From assembly GCF_004916895.1 (NCBI RefSeq), contig NZ_SNTZ01000002.1, positions 310,001 to 374,000 on the forward strand: DNA of 64,000 nucleotides, read 5' to 3'. Shown piece after piece: positions 33,308 through 42,600 of the stretch (positions within the stretch are counted from its first letter, which is position 1; the number at the start of each line of letters is the position of its first letter). Source of the stretch: Flagellimonas alvinocaridis. Lineage in GTDB: Bacteria; Bacteroidota; Bacteroidia; Flavobacteriales; Flavobacteriaceae. Under the pieces are notes generated by a model that did not search any database, was not told the origin of the DNA, and worked only from the letters and a program-made list of their open reading frames with translations. A program made the position numbers and the translations under genes.

Positions 33308-33712
33308 TTGTGTTGTTTTTTGCTTAGTAGGGATAAGATAGCAACTATTACGATGAGGGGTGTTAAAAAGTGTTAATCGATGTTTTTGGAACCTTTTCCA
33401 ATAGCCTTTCCGTATTTGAGTTAAAAATCAAATTTGTAAGTTTTTTACCACTTTAAATCTATTTTCTGTATTTCTTTTCCTACAAATAATCTCTTTGTTT
33501 ACAAGGGTTTGCAGAGATTCGGTCTTTAAAACGATCGATGAAATGCACGCCGAATCGGTGTGCTGTTTTTTGACCCAAAATCGTTCATCGACGATAAAAA
33601 ACACTTTATCCAAGAAAAGTTTCTACACCGAAAAAAAAGGGGGGTTTAGCGACAGAAATCTGATCCAGGGGTCATGCGAGGGTAGATTTACATTGTAATA
33701 AAAACCCAAATC
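33308..33712. other. 405-bp intergenic region with nested hairpins
   Basis: The longest gene-free stretch in the window. It holds the promoters of msrA (leftward) and of the 78-residue secreted protein (rightward); the best -7-like match for the latter is TAGATTTA near 33690, one base off consensus. It also holds nested inverted repeats at 33536-33590. Two short reading frames there (33428-33613 minus, 33495-33698 plus) have no initiation context or recognisable composition and are not called. Confidence 0.7.
33545..33571 (+). terminator. Terminator-like hairpin in a leader region
   Basis: GCACGCC pairs with GGTGTGC (7 bp, one G-U) around a 5-base loop, followed by TGTTTTTT. CGATGAA (33536-33542) and TTCATCG (33584-33590) pair around it. 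This could be a terminator of a short RNA or an attenuator ahead of the secreted protein at 33713. Confidence 0.4.
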
Positions 33713-33949
33713 ATGAAAACAATTTTAACCATCATCGCAGTAATTTTCTTCGGAACAGTAGCTATGGCACAAGATGCTAACAAAGAAGTTAAAGTTGATG
33801 CCGTTACTGTAGGAGTTGAATTGAACATTGATATCCAGAAGCAAGCCAAAAAGGAAACTGAGGTTGCTAGGTTGTACAAGTTCAAAAACTCTAGGGTTAA
33901 AAAGGAGCTTTCTTTCAAAACCAAAAAGGACAGAGCTAAATTGGCATAA
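33713..33949 (+). CDS. Small secreted protein, 78 residues
   Basis: A signal peptide (KTILTIIAVIFFGTVAMAQ) is followed by about 58 residues rich in lysine and valine with no cysteine or known motif (DANKEVKVDAVTVGVELN). It ends in a very basic tail (KKELSFKTKKDRAKLA). I do not know its function; the pattern is common among small exported proteins of Flavobacteriia. A 32-residue membrane ORF follows after 2 bp and may be cotranscribed. Confidence 0.75.
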   Translation: MKTILTIIAVIFFGTVAMAQDANKEVKVDAVTVGVELNIDIQKQAKKETEVARLYKFKNSRVKKELSFKTKKDRAKLA

Positions 33950-33951
33950 TC

Positions 33952-34050
33952 ATGATTGTGGGTATCGTTATTCCATTTACACTTTTTCTAGGGGTTGCTT
34001 TTGTGATGGCCTCAATAGTCTTTTCGTTCCGAAAAAAAATGTTCCAATAA
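33952..34050 (+). CDS. Candidate 32-residue single-pass membrane microprotein
   Basis: ATG to TAA encodes one hydrophobic helix (IVGIVIPFTLFLGVAFVMAS) followed by a basic end (FSFRKKMFQ), which predicts N-out/C-in topology. It begins 2 bp after the stop of the 78-residue secreted protein and is followed at once by a strong hairpin. No family is recognised; the call rests on the helix, the positive-inside end and the tight spacing. Confidence 0.5.
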   Translation: MIVGIVIPFTLFLGVAFVMASIVFSFRKKMFQ

Positions 34051-34054
34051 AAAA

Positions 34055-34089
34055 GCAGGATGTCAGTATTTTATATACTTCTATCCTGC
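34055..34089 (-). terminator. Terminator hairpin of the amidohydrolase operon
   Basis: GCAGGAT/ATCCTGC plus an inner AGTAT/ATACT pair form a symmetric stem with a 3x3 internal loop. On the minus strand it is followed by TTTTTTATT, so it terminates the leftward operon whose last stop is at 34126. It may also stop the rightward microprotein transcript. Confidence 0.75.
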
Positions 34090-34125
34090 CAAAAATTAAT
34101 TTAATCCCAGAATCGTTTATGGATG

Positions 34126-35703
34126 CTATTTTGATCCCGGTTGCTTTAGGTTGTAGTTCAATTTTTCTTTTGCTTGTTGTACTTGCTTCTTTACGTCCCG
34201 TAAAAGTGCCTTCGCGTCGTAAACGATTCCGTCTTTAACGGTATAGGTAACCCCGCCCACACGGACCACTTCATTATCTTCGGTCAGCTTAATGGCTCCT
34301 GTACCATAGAGTACCTTGAAGTTCCGTAGCGGATTTTCCGCTAGGATTACAAAATCGGCCATCTTACCAACATCCACTGTGCCAATCTTATCAGAAGCAC
34401 CTAAGGCTTCCGCTCCATTCAACGTAGCAGACCGAATGATTTCCAAAGGATGGAATCCTGTCTCGCGTAGCAACTCCATTTCACGTATATAAGCAAATCC
34501 ATACAATTGGAATATAAATCCGGAATCCGACCCTGTGGCCACACGACCACCCCGGTTCTTATATTCATTGATAAAGGTCATCCAGAGCCTGTAGTTCCGT
34601 TTCCAGGCCACTTCCTGTTCGGTACCCCAATCGTGCCAATAGGAGCCATGTGATATTTTACTGGGTTGGTAGAATTCCCAAAGGGAGGGCAAGGTGTAGT
34701 CTTCGTGCCATTCGGCTCTTCTGGCTCGGTGTAAATCCCGACTGGCCTCATAGATATTAAATGTGGGTACCAGCGTAAAATCCAAGCTGATGAGCTCATC
34801 CATGACCTTGTTCCAATGTTCTGAATACGGTTTGGCAGCTTGTTCCCATAGTTTTCCTGCTTCCTCAAAGCGGTGCTGTTCATTTTGATAGTTATAGTCC
34901 AACGGATAATCCTGTACGGTTCTGTCCTCGAAAAGAGCCTCTGGAAGACCATACCAATGCTCCATGGTGGTTAGACCGGCCCGGGCGGAATTGAGTACGT
35001 TCCATCGAGCTACATCGGTTTGGGCATGATGGCATGCGGACCGTAACCCCAACTTTTTGTTTTCATCCAAGGCAGCGGTCATGATTTCTGGAGGGGCACC
35101 AAAGAACTTGATGCCATCCGCTCCACGTTCGGCATTGGCGCGTACCCATTTCCGAGCTTGCTCAGGTGTGCTTATTGGGGAACCATTCAGCGGGCTAAAA
35201 TCTCCACCTTGTTGCCCAAAACCAGTATAGGCATAAATACGTGGGGCAATGATTTGGTTCTTTTCACTTTTCCGTTTGAGGTCAAGTGTCCAGTCTACAC
35301 CTCTACCACTAGGCTCCCGAACGGTGGTGATGCCGTGTGCCATCCAAAGTTTGAACACATAATCGGAGTCTGCCCCTTGGGCTTCACCACCAATATGGCC
35401 ATGCATATCTATAAATCCCGGAAGGAGGTACATACCGGAGCAATCCAACTCCTTGCCCCCGGGTTTTAGCTTAGGTCTTTTGGCTTCATCTATTTTAACA
35501 CCAGGGTACCCCACCACTTGGATGCTTACAATTTTATTATTTTCCACAACAATGTCAATAGGGCCTCTTGGTGGTGAACCGTTGCCATTGATCAAGGTTA
35601 CGCCTCTAATGATAAGTTGCGAAAATGGTCCTTCACTCATGCTCTCTTGACCTGTGGCCCAGAGAAACTGGAGTGATATTACAAGGAAAAGTATTTTTTT
35701 CAT
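34126..35703 (-). CDS. Secreted amidohydrolase-family protein
   Basis: A 525-residue exported metal-dependent hydrolase with signal peptide (KKILFLVISLQFLWATGQ). The H-x-H metal motif is in GFIDMHGHIGG near residue 98. Further motifs are GADGIKFFG, ACHHAQTD and, near the end, ATGSDSGF with the conserved Asp. ATLNGAEALG and VGKMADFVI are typical of imidazolonepropionase/prolidase-like members. Because an M14 peptidase lies 15 bp upstream on the same strand, dipeptide or cyclic-amide hydrolysis is plausible (inference). Confidence 0.9.
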   Translation of the reverse strand: MKKILFLVISLQFLWATGQESMSEGPFSQLIIRGVTLINGNGSPPRGPIDIVVENNKIVSIQVVGYPGVKIDEAKRPKLKPGGKELDCSGMYLLPGFIDMHGHIGGEAQGADSDYVFKLWMAHGITTVREPSGRGVDWTLDLKRKSEKNQIIAPRIYAYTGFGQQGGDFSPLNGSPISTPEQARKWVRANAERGADGIKFFGAPPEIMTAALDENKKLGLRSACHHAQTDVARWNVLNSARAGLTTMEHWYGLPEALFEDRTVQDYPLDYNYQNEQHRFEEAGKLWEQAAKPYSEHWNKVMDELISLDFTLVPTFNIYEASRDLHRARRAEWHEDYTLPSLWEFYQPSKISHGSYWHDWGTEQEVAWKRNYRLWMTFINEYKNRGGRVATGSDSGFIFQLYGFAYIREMELLRETGFHPLEIIRSATLNGAEALGASDKIGTVDVGKMADFVILAENPLRNFKVLYGTGAIKLTEDNEVVRVGGVTYTVKDGIVYDAKALLRDVKKQVQQAKEKLNYNLKQPGSK

Positions 35704-35718
35704 GATATCTGGTGTTGG

Positions 35719-38238
35719 TTATTCTGGAACCTCAATCTTATCCCCTAAAAACAATGCATTTAGGAACAGACGGTTGGTGCCGTACCATGACCCCCGGAAA
35801 TTGGGGTTGTCGGCAAAAAGTACCACACGACCGCTTCCCACCTCACTAACAATTAAAGAGGCAGAGGGTTTAAGGTTTTCTTCCATATTCTTGGAAGTGA
35901 TAAAGCCATCAATATGTGGATTCTTGGCATACTTGCCCACGGTTGCGTAGGCATTCTTACTTGGAGACAACCACACGGAATTGTTCTTATAAACAGGGAT
36001 AGACGTGTCTCTATAACCAAAAGCCAAGGGGTGGGTCACATCCAAATCTACCTTAAAAATGGCTCCTCCCACACTTTCCTTGCCAATGTTCTCCGGGGCG
36101 TCCACATAAGGTTTACGTTCCACAGTTGCGGTGGAGTCTTTCTCCTGTTCGGTCAATTTTTCTTTGACCAATTTTTTATCGATAGCCCATTTGGAAGCCG
36201 TTCCAATAGTAATCAAAGTATTGCCTTTACTTACCCAATCTTTGATTTTTTTAAGTTGGTTTTCGGAGAAATCATAGTTTCCGGATATCATGACCAAAGT
36301 GTTGTACTTGTCCATATCCAACCTGTTGAAATTCCGCAAAGGTACCTTGGTAATGGGCATATGAACACGGGTATCCAATAAATGCCAAACCTCTCCGGCT
36401 TCATAGGACCGTGTGCCATTGCCAATAAGCATAACTGCTGTGGGTTTGGTAATGGGAGAGACGTACCTGCTGCCCAAATCAACCCCCTGTAGGCTATATC
36501 CTGAAGGAATGGCATAGGCAGGAACCTGAAATTTCTTTTGGGCCTCTTGGACCAATTCGTACACAGTATTGGCATCTTTCTTTTGAAGACTGACCGGAAC
36601 AACCAAGGCCCCATAGTTGAACTTTTTATCACCAGTGGTTGTTTTTATGGTAAATGGTTTAAAGGAAGAAGAAAGCACCAATCCTTTTTGTTGAAGAAAA
36701 TGCAACGCGGCTACAGCATTATAATCATCATAATCGATGATATAGGCATACTCTGATTTTTGCACGGCCGGTGAATTCACAAGACCATCTGTGGAAGTTA
36801 CTTTCTCGCCCAAGTTTAGGTTATTCACTGGACTATATTTCATATTGTAGAAATTGGCCACGGACCAAGCTGAAGCATCATAATAAACACTGTCCCGATA
36901 TTTACCGTAGGTTTCAAACATGGTCTGCACCATTCTGTACTGCGCTTGACGTGTGGGCACCACAAACCTGTTCCCGGATTTATAAACATCTATCTTGTGC
37001 AATAACAGCTTATCTATAAAAGCCTTTACACGATTGGCGTCATGATCGTCCCAAAATGTATATCCTTGAATTCGGCTCTTTGAAGCATTAGTGAGTCCAC
37101 TTTTAAAAAAATCTTGTTGGTATTTGCGCAGCATGGCCTTGTTTTCAACCGCTGCTTTAACGGTGGTGATGCTAGAGGTGTATTGATTTCTGATTGTGAA
37201 CGGAAAAGTAATTTCCCCGAAATCGGTGGTTTGTTTATGCCCTCTAGAGCTTGCCTGCTCAAATAACAATCCCAAACCGCCCTGAAGATCAGGGTAGGAG
37301 GAGCCGTAACCAGGATAGGTCCCATCAAAAACTTCTTTGGTGAAGTAAAAAGAACCAATACTGTCCAATGCTTTGGAGAAATAATCACCAAAAAGATTGT
37401 TGAGGTCTTCGTAGTTTTCTTTGGGCATGATGGGGTTTAGGGAGCCATTGGTCTTCATCGGTTCAAAAAAATACGTGCTCTGGCTACCCATCTCATGAAA
37501 GTCGGTCACTACATTGGGGTACCACTCATGATACCAAGTCAATTTGCCCCTACTTTCTGGGTGAATGGCCAATAACCAGTCCCTATTTAGATCAAACCAA
37601 TAGTGGTTGGTCCGGCCCATGGGCCAGTATTCGTTATGTTCGGCATCGGCAGGGTCGGCCACCAATGGATTGCCTTGATACATATTGGCCCATTGGGTAT
37701 GCCTGTCCCTTCCATCTGGATTAATGGTAGGGTCGATAAAAATTACGCTGTTCTTTAAGTAATTCAATATTTCAGGATGGTTGGAAGCGGTCAAAGTATA
37801 GGCTGTCAACAAAGCTGCTTCGGAGCTGGAAGGCTCATTCCCGTGGACGTTGTACCCCAAATTGATGAAAATGGGGACCTCATCATAATTGGTTGGGGTT
37901 TGGGACGGGTCTGTAAATTGAAGGTGTTTTTGCTTCAATTGTTCCAGGTTGTTCAAGTTTTCTGGTAAAGAAACCGTTAGCATGACCAGTTTTCTTCCTT
38001 CATGTGTTTGACCGTATTGGTGGATGCTGGCCCTATCCGAAACTTCAGCAAGTTTGGTTAAATAAGCCACGATGAGGTCGTGTCGCGTGTGCCTATCACC
38101 AATGCCGTACCCCAAAAACTCTTCAGGCGAGGGTACATTATCGTTAAAAGGGTGGAATTTCTTAAAAAAGTAATCTTGGGCAGATACTGAAAAGGTAATA
38201 CAGACAAGGAAGGTTCCTAGGAGTAGTTTTTTTAACAT
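35719..38238 (-). CDS. Secreted M14-family zinc carboxypeptidase
   Basis: An 839-residue exported peptidase (signal peptide KKLLLGTFLVCITFSVSAQ). The M14 zinc motif is in NVHGNEPSSSEA (H-x-x-E) with the third zinc ligand in the downstream FDLNRDW/THE-type region (DFHEMGSQ). About 400 residues beyond the catalytic domain are shared with Bacteroidetes-only members; TASKWAIDKK and SGRVVLFADNPNFRGSW suggest a GATase-like fold there. It probably degrades exogenous peptides. Its leader contains a 20-bp palindrome. Confidence 0.92.
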   Translation of the reverse strand: MLKKLLLGTFLVCITFSVSAQDYFFKKFHPFNDNVPSPEEFLGYGIGDRHTRHDLIVAYLTKLAEVSDRASIHQYGQTHEGRKLVMLTVSLPENLNNLEQLKQKHLQFTDPSQTPTNYDEVPIFINLGYNVHGNEPSSSEAALLTAYTLTASNHPEILNYLKNSVIFIDPTINPDGRDRHTQWANMYQGNPLVADPADAEHNEYWPMGRTNHYWFDLNRDWLLAIHPESRGKLTWYHEWYPNVVTDFHEMGSQSTYFFEPMKTNGSLNPIMPKENYEDLNNLFGDYFSKALDSIGSFYFTKEVFDGTYPGYGSSYPDLQGGLGLLFEQASSRGHKQTTDFGEITFPFTIRNQYTSSITTVKAAVENKAMLRKYQQDFFKSGLTNASKSRIQGYTFWDDHDANRVKAFIDKLLLHKIDVYKSGNRFVVPTRQAQYRMVQTMFETYGKYRDSVYYDASAWSVANFYNMKYSPVNNLNLGEKVTSTDGLVNSPAVQKSEYAYIIDYDDYNAVAALHFLQQKGLVLSSSFKPFTIKTTTGDKKFNYGALVVPVSLQKKDANTVYELVQEAQKKFQVPAYAIPSGYSLQGVDLGSRYVSPITKPTAVMLIGNGTRSYEAGEVWHLLDTRVHMPITKVPLRNFNRLDMDKYNTLVMISGNYDFSENQLKKIKDWVSKGNTLITIGTASKWAIDKKLVKEKLTEQEKDSTATVERKPYVDAPENIGKESVGGAIFKVDLDVTHPLAFGYRDTSIPVYKNNSVWLSPSKNAYATVGKYAKNPHIDGFITSKNMEENLKPSASLIVSEVGSGRVVLFADNPNFRGSWYGTNRLFLNALFLGDKIEVPE

Positions 38239-38243
38239 GCGAT

Positions 38244-38263
38244 GAAGATTAATGATAATCTTC
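38244..38263. promoter_or_regulatory. 20-bp palindrome in the M14 peptidase leader
   Basis: GAAGATTA and TAATCTTC are perfect 8-base arms around 4 bases, starting 5 bp before the peptidase ATG. A near -7 box (TATCTTTA on the minus strand, 38264-38271) abuts it. It is therefore either an operator at the transcription start or a 5' stem-loop in the mRNA. Confidence 0.5.
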
Positions 38264-38281
38264 TAAAGATAAAAAAACAGT

Positions 38282-39499
38282 TTAATCAACAGAGTTGAAT
38301 TCCTCTATAATTTCCTCAAACTCTATACGATAATAGGTCCCTTTCTTGGCATAATCACGTGAAATGGTACCTCTTAGCTGGCGTGTTAGGTTATAGATAA
38401 GTTTAAGTCCCAACGAATTTGTTGTTCTGGGGTTGATGTCCTCGGAATACCCAATGCCATTATCTCCCAAGAACATCTCATAACGATCATTGGGCAGCTT
38501 GTGCAAAGAAATATGGATTTCCCCATCATGCTCTTCCGTTATACCATATTTAAGAGCGTTGGTAATGGTTTCGTTGATAATAAGTCCAAGGGGAATTATG
38601 GTATCTATACTGAGCTTATTGTCGTCAATATCCAAATTGACCTTGACACTATTGGAGTTTCCTTTTACCGAACGTACCAGGTAATCGCATAATTCTTGTA
38701 CATAGGGCTTAAGTTCAATTTTTGAAAGGTAATCGTCCCGCTTGTAGAGCATTTCGTGTACCATAGCCATGGATACAACCCTATTCTGACTACTTTTGAT
38801 GATGTTGCTGATTTTTTCATCGGCTATGGCACGGGATTGTAGACTCAACAGGCTGGAAACGGTCTGTAGATTGTTCTTGACCCGATGGTGGACTTCTTTT
38901 AGTAAAATTTCCTTCTCCTGGATGCGCTCTTGAATCTCGTTTCTGGACTTGTATAATTTGTGATGCGCCCTTAAGAGATTTTTACCAAAGACGCCGCCCA
39001 ATAAATAGACTGCAAAAACGGCACTCAAGAATGCAAACCAATCCCTGGATTCCAAAGGAATGGTATTTTCGGTAACCTTAAAGTTCCCAACATCATACAG
39101 AAATAAAATGGCGAGCACAGATAGGTTAATAATCAAATAGAGCTGTCCGAATACCTTGGTGGTCACATAACCGGCAAAAACTACAATGGCCAGTACAAAA
39201 ACAAACGGGCTTTGAATACCACCACTATATATGGTTACCAAAGTGGCGCCGATCATGGCCAAGACCGAAGTGAGATTGTATGTGAGGATAAGGTTTTGGT
39301 GTTGCTTGTAAAGAAGTGTGTTTACCAAATTTACGACGGCAAAACCAAAGCAGGCATACGGAATCACGCCTTTAATATCTAGAAGAAAGAGGCAGATTAT
39401 CCCTAGGATAAATGCGAACAAAGAAGAGCTATAATTAACTTTAAGTATCAAATCAATTTTATCTTGTAATCGATATCTGTCCTTAATAGGAATCTTCAT
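38282..39499 (-). CDS. Membrane sensor histidine kinase, HisKA_2 type
   Basis: A 405-residue protein. Six or seven membrane helices fill residues 22-175 with no periplasmic sensor domain. The dimerisation/phosphoacceptor motif EVHHRVKNNLQ has His204/205. The ATPase domain has LIINETITNALKYG (N box) and GDNGIGYSEDIN (G1). This DHp type is often found in light- or stress-linked kinases. No response regulator is adjacent, so it is an orphan kinase here. The C-terminus is just after the catalytic domain. Confidence 0.9.
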   Translation of the reverse strand: MKIPIKDRYRLQDKIDLILKVNYSSSLFAFILGIICLFLLDIKGVIPYACFGFAVVNLVNTLLYKQHQNLILTYNLTSVLAMIGATLVTIYSGGIQSPFVFVLAIVVFAGYVTTKVFGQLYLIINLSVLAILFLYDVGNFKVTENTIPLESRDWFAFLSAVFAVYLLGGVFGKNLLRAHHKLYKSRNEIQERIQEKEILLKEVHHRVKNNLQTVSSLLSLQSRAIADEKISNIIKSSQNRVVSMAMVHEMLYKRDDYLSKIELKPYVQELCDYLVRSVKGNSNSVKVNLDIDDNKLSIDTIIPLGLIINETITNALKYGITEEHDGEIHISLHKLPNDRYEMFLGDNGIGYSEDINPRTTNSLGLKLIYNLTRQLRGTISRDYAKKGTYYRIEFEEIIEEFNSVD

Positions 39500-39614
39500 A
39501 TGCTACGCTTGGTTGTTTTCCTCTACTACGATAAGGTTGAAAATGGAGTAGTAAAAGTAGCTTGTTACGGGGTGTTTGTGCTGTAAATCTAAAATGTTTT
39601 TTGATATAATCAAA

Positions 39615-39639
39615 AGCGGCAGCTAAAATCGCTGCCGCT
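39615..39639 (-). terminator. Terminator of secA
   Basis: AGCGGCAGC and GCTGCCGCT form a perfect 9-bp GC-rich stem with a 7-base loop, 26 bp past the secA stop. On the minus strand TTTTGATT follows. Confidence 0.82.
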
Positions 39640-39664
39640 AACTAAATTTTTATTTTTTTGGAAA

Positions 39665-42600
39665 TTAATCCTCCACAAGAACCCACTCGCCCTTTTCAAT
39701 AAGGGGCTCAGCTTGTTTGTACTTGCAGGTTTTGCTTTCCCCGGACATCACATTTTTAATGGTGACCCGGTCGTTCCTGCCAATTTTTGGTTTTTCACGC
39801 ACAATGGTCTCGGTAACTTGTGGTCTTTGTCCTTGGGTCTGTCCTACAGCTCTGTTCTGGGCAGCTAGTTCATCACTGTTTGGAATTTCTTCTTTTGAGG
39901 TTTGAAGATTTTCCTTGGGTCTTCGCACATTTCTGGCTTCTTGGATTTGACTAGTGTTTTCTGAAGGCAATTCTCCCTTAAACAGGAATGAAATTACTTC
40001 TTTGTTCACCTTGTCTATCATTTCCTTAAAGAGTTCAAATGCCTCGAACTTATAAATTAAAAGCGGATCTTTTTGTTCGTGTACGGCCAACTGGACAGAT
40101 TGCTTCAACTCATCCATTTTTCGCAAATGCGTTTTCCAGGAATCGTCAATTATGGCCAATGAGATATTTTTCTCAAAATCAGTGATCAATTGCTTACCAT
40201 CTGTAGAATAGGCTTTTTCCAAATTGGTGACCACATTCAAGGTTTTGATGCCATCGGTAAAAGGTACCACAATGCGCTCAAAATTGTTGGATTGGTCTTC
40301 GTATACCTTTTTGATGACTTGGAATGCCGTATGGGCACTACGTTCCATTTTCTGTTGATAGAACTGGTAGGAAGCCTTGTAAATGGTATTTGCAATTTCC
40401 TGAAAGCTTAATTTCTTAAATTCTTCTTCACTTATGGGTGATGTAATAGAGAAGTACTTGATCAGTTCAAACTCGAAGTTTTTGTAATCATCGGCCATTT
40501 TATTGGTTTCTGCGATTACCTCACAAGTATCGTAGATCATGTTGGCAATATCCACCTTAAGCCGTTCCCCTTGCAAGGCATGCTTTCTACGTTTGTAGAC
40601 CACTTCCCTTTGGGCATTCATAACATCATCATATTCCAAAAGACGTTTACGGATACCAAAGTTGTTTTCCTCTACCTTTTTCTGGGCCCGTTCAATAGAT
40701 TTGGTCATCATGGAATGTTGAATGACCTCACCTTCTTCCAAGCCCATTCGGTCCATCATTTTGGCTACTCTGTCCGACCCGAACAAGCGCATTAGGTTAT
40801 CTTCCAGAGAAACATAGAACTGCGAGCTACCTGGGTCTCCTTGACGTCCAGAACGACCTCTCAACTGCCTATCCACACGTCTGGAATCATGGCGCTCCGT
40901 ACCAATAATGGCGAGACCACCGGCATCCTTCACCTCATTGGATAGTTTAATATCCGTACCTCTACCGGCCATGTTCGTGGCAATGGTCACCACGCCTGCT
41001 TTTCCAGCTTCGGCAACAATGTCCGCCTCTTTTTTGTGAAGTTTGGCGTTCAATACATTATGGTTGATTTTGCGCACACTCAGCAATTTGGAAAGCAGCT
41101 CGGATATTTCCACTGAGGTAGTACCGATCAACACAGGTCTTCCAGCGTTGGCTAGTCCGGTAACTTCTTCAATAATGGCATTATATTTTTCACGCTTGGT
41201 CTTATAGATCAAATCATGTCTGTCATCACGGGCAATGGGTCGGTTGGTTGGTATTTCCATCACATCCAACTTATAGATTTCCCAAAACTCACCTGCTTCA
41301 GTGACCGCTGTACCAGTCATACCGGCCAGCTTGTTGTACATTCTAAAATAGTTCTGAAGGGTAATCGTTGCAAAGGTCTGTGTCATGGCCTCGATCTTCA
41401 CATTTTCCTTGGCCTCGATGGCTTGGTGAAGCCCATCGGAATAACGTCTGCCATCCATAATACGACCGGTCTGCTCATCAACGATCATTACCTTGTTGTC
41501 CATGACCACGTATTCCACATCTTTTTCAAAAAGCGTGTAGGCTTTTAATAGCTGTGTCATGGTGTGGATGCGTTCACTCTTTACCGCAAAATCTTTGAAA
41601 AGGTCTTCCTTTAGCTCTGCCTCTTTTTCAATTTCTAGATCTTGATTTTCAATTTTGGCGATTTCACTACCGATGTCGGGCATCACAAAGAAATCCTTGT
41701 CTTGATCTCCTGAAATATAGTCGACCCCTTTGTCTGTAAGCTCTATTTGGTTGTTTTTTTCATCGATTACAAACAATAATTCGGCATCGATTTTGGGCAT
41801 TTCCCGATTGTTGTCCTGCATGTAGAAGTTCTCGGTCTTCTGCAACAATTGTTTTACCCCCTCTTCACTCAAAAATTTAATGAGCGCTTTGTTTTTGGGA
41901 AGTCCACGGTGTACACGTAGCAAAAGGAACCCACCTTCCTTGGTGTCACCTGCTGCGATAAGTTTCTTGGCTTCTGCCAAAACACCTGTCAGATATTGGC
42001 GCTGTTTCTGAACGATGTCCGAAACCTTTGGTTTTAATTCGTTGAATTCATGACGGTCACCTTCCGGTACGGGACCAGATATGATCAATGGGGTCCTTGC
42101 ATCGTCAATTAATACGGAATCCACCTCATCTACAATGGCATAATGGTGGGGGCGCTGTACCAAATCTCCCGGGGTATGCGCCATATTGTCGCGCAGGTAG
42201 TCAAAACCAAACTCATTATTGGTTCCGTAGGTGATATCGGCATTATAAGCGGCCCGTCTTCCATCAGAATTAGGTTGATGTTTATCTATACAGTCCACGG
42301 ATAAGCCATGGAATTCAAAAATGGGTGCCATCCAAGCACTGTCCCTTTTGGCCAGATAGTCGTTAACGGTTACCAAGTGAGCACCTTTGCCGGCCAAGGC
42401 ATTTAGATAGAGTGGGAGAGTGGCCACCAATGTTTTTCCTTCCCCGGTCTGCATTTCGGCTATTTTTCCTTGATGCAGTGCAATACCTCCAATGAGCTGT
42501 ACATCGTAGTGTATCATATCCCAAGTTACTTCCTTACCAGCGGCATCCCATGAATTTTTCCAGATGGCGGTGTCGCCTTCCAAAGTAACATAGTCTTTGT

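Noticed and set aside
33428..33698. Two short overlapping reading frames in the 405-bp gap
   Set aside because: They lack a plausible start context, have odd composition and overlap the hairpin structures; random open frames are expected at this length.
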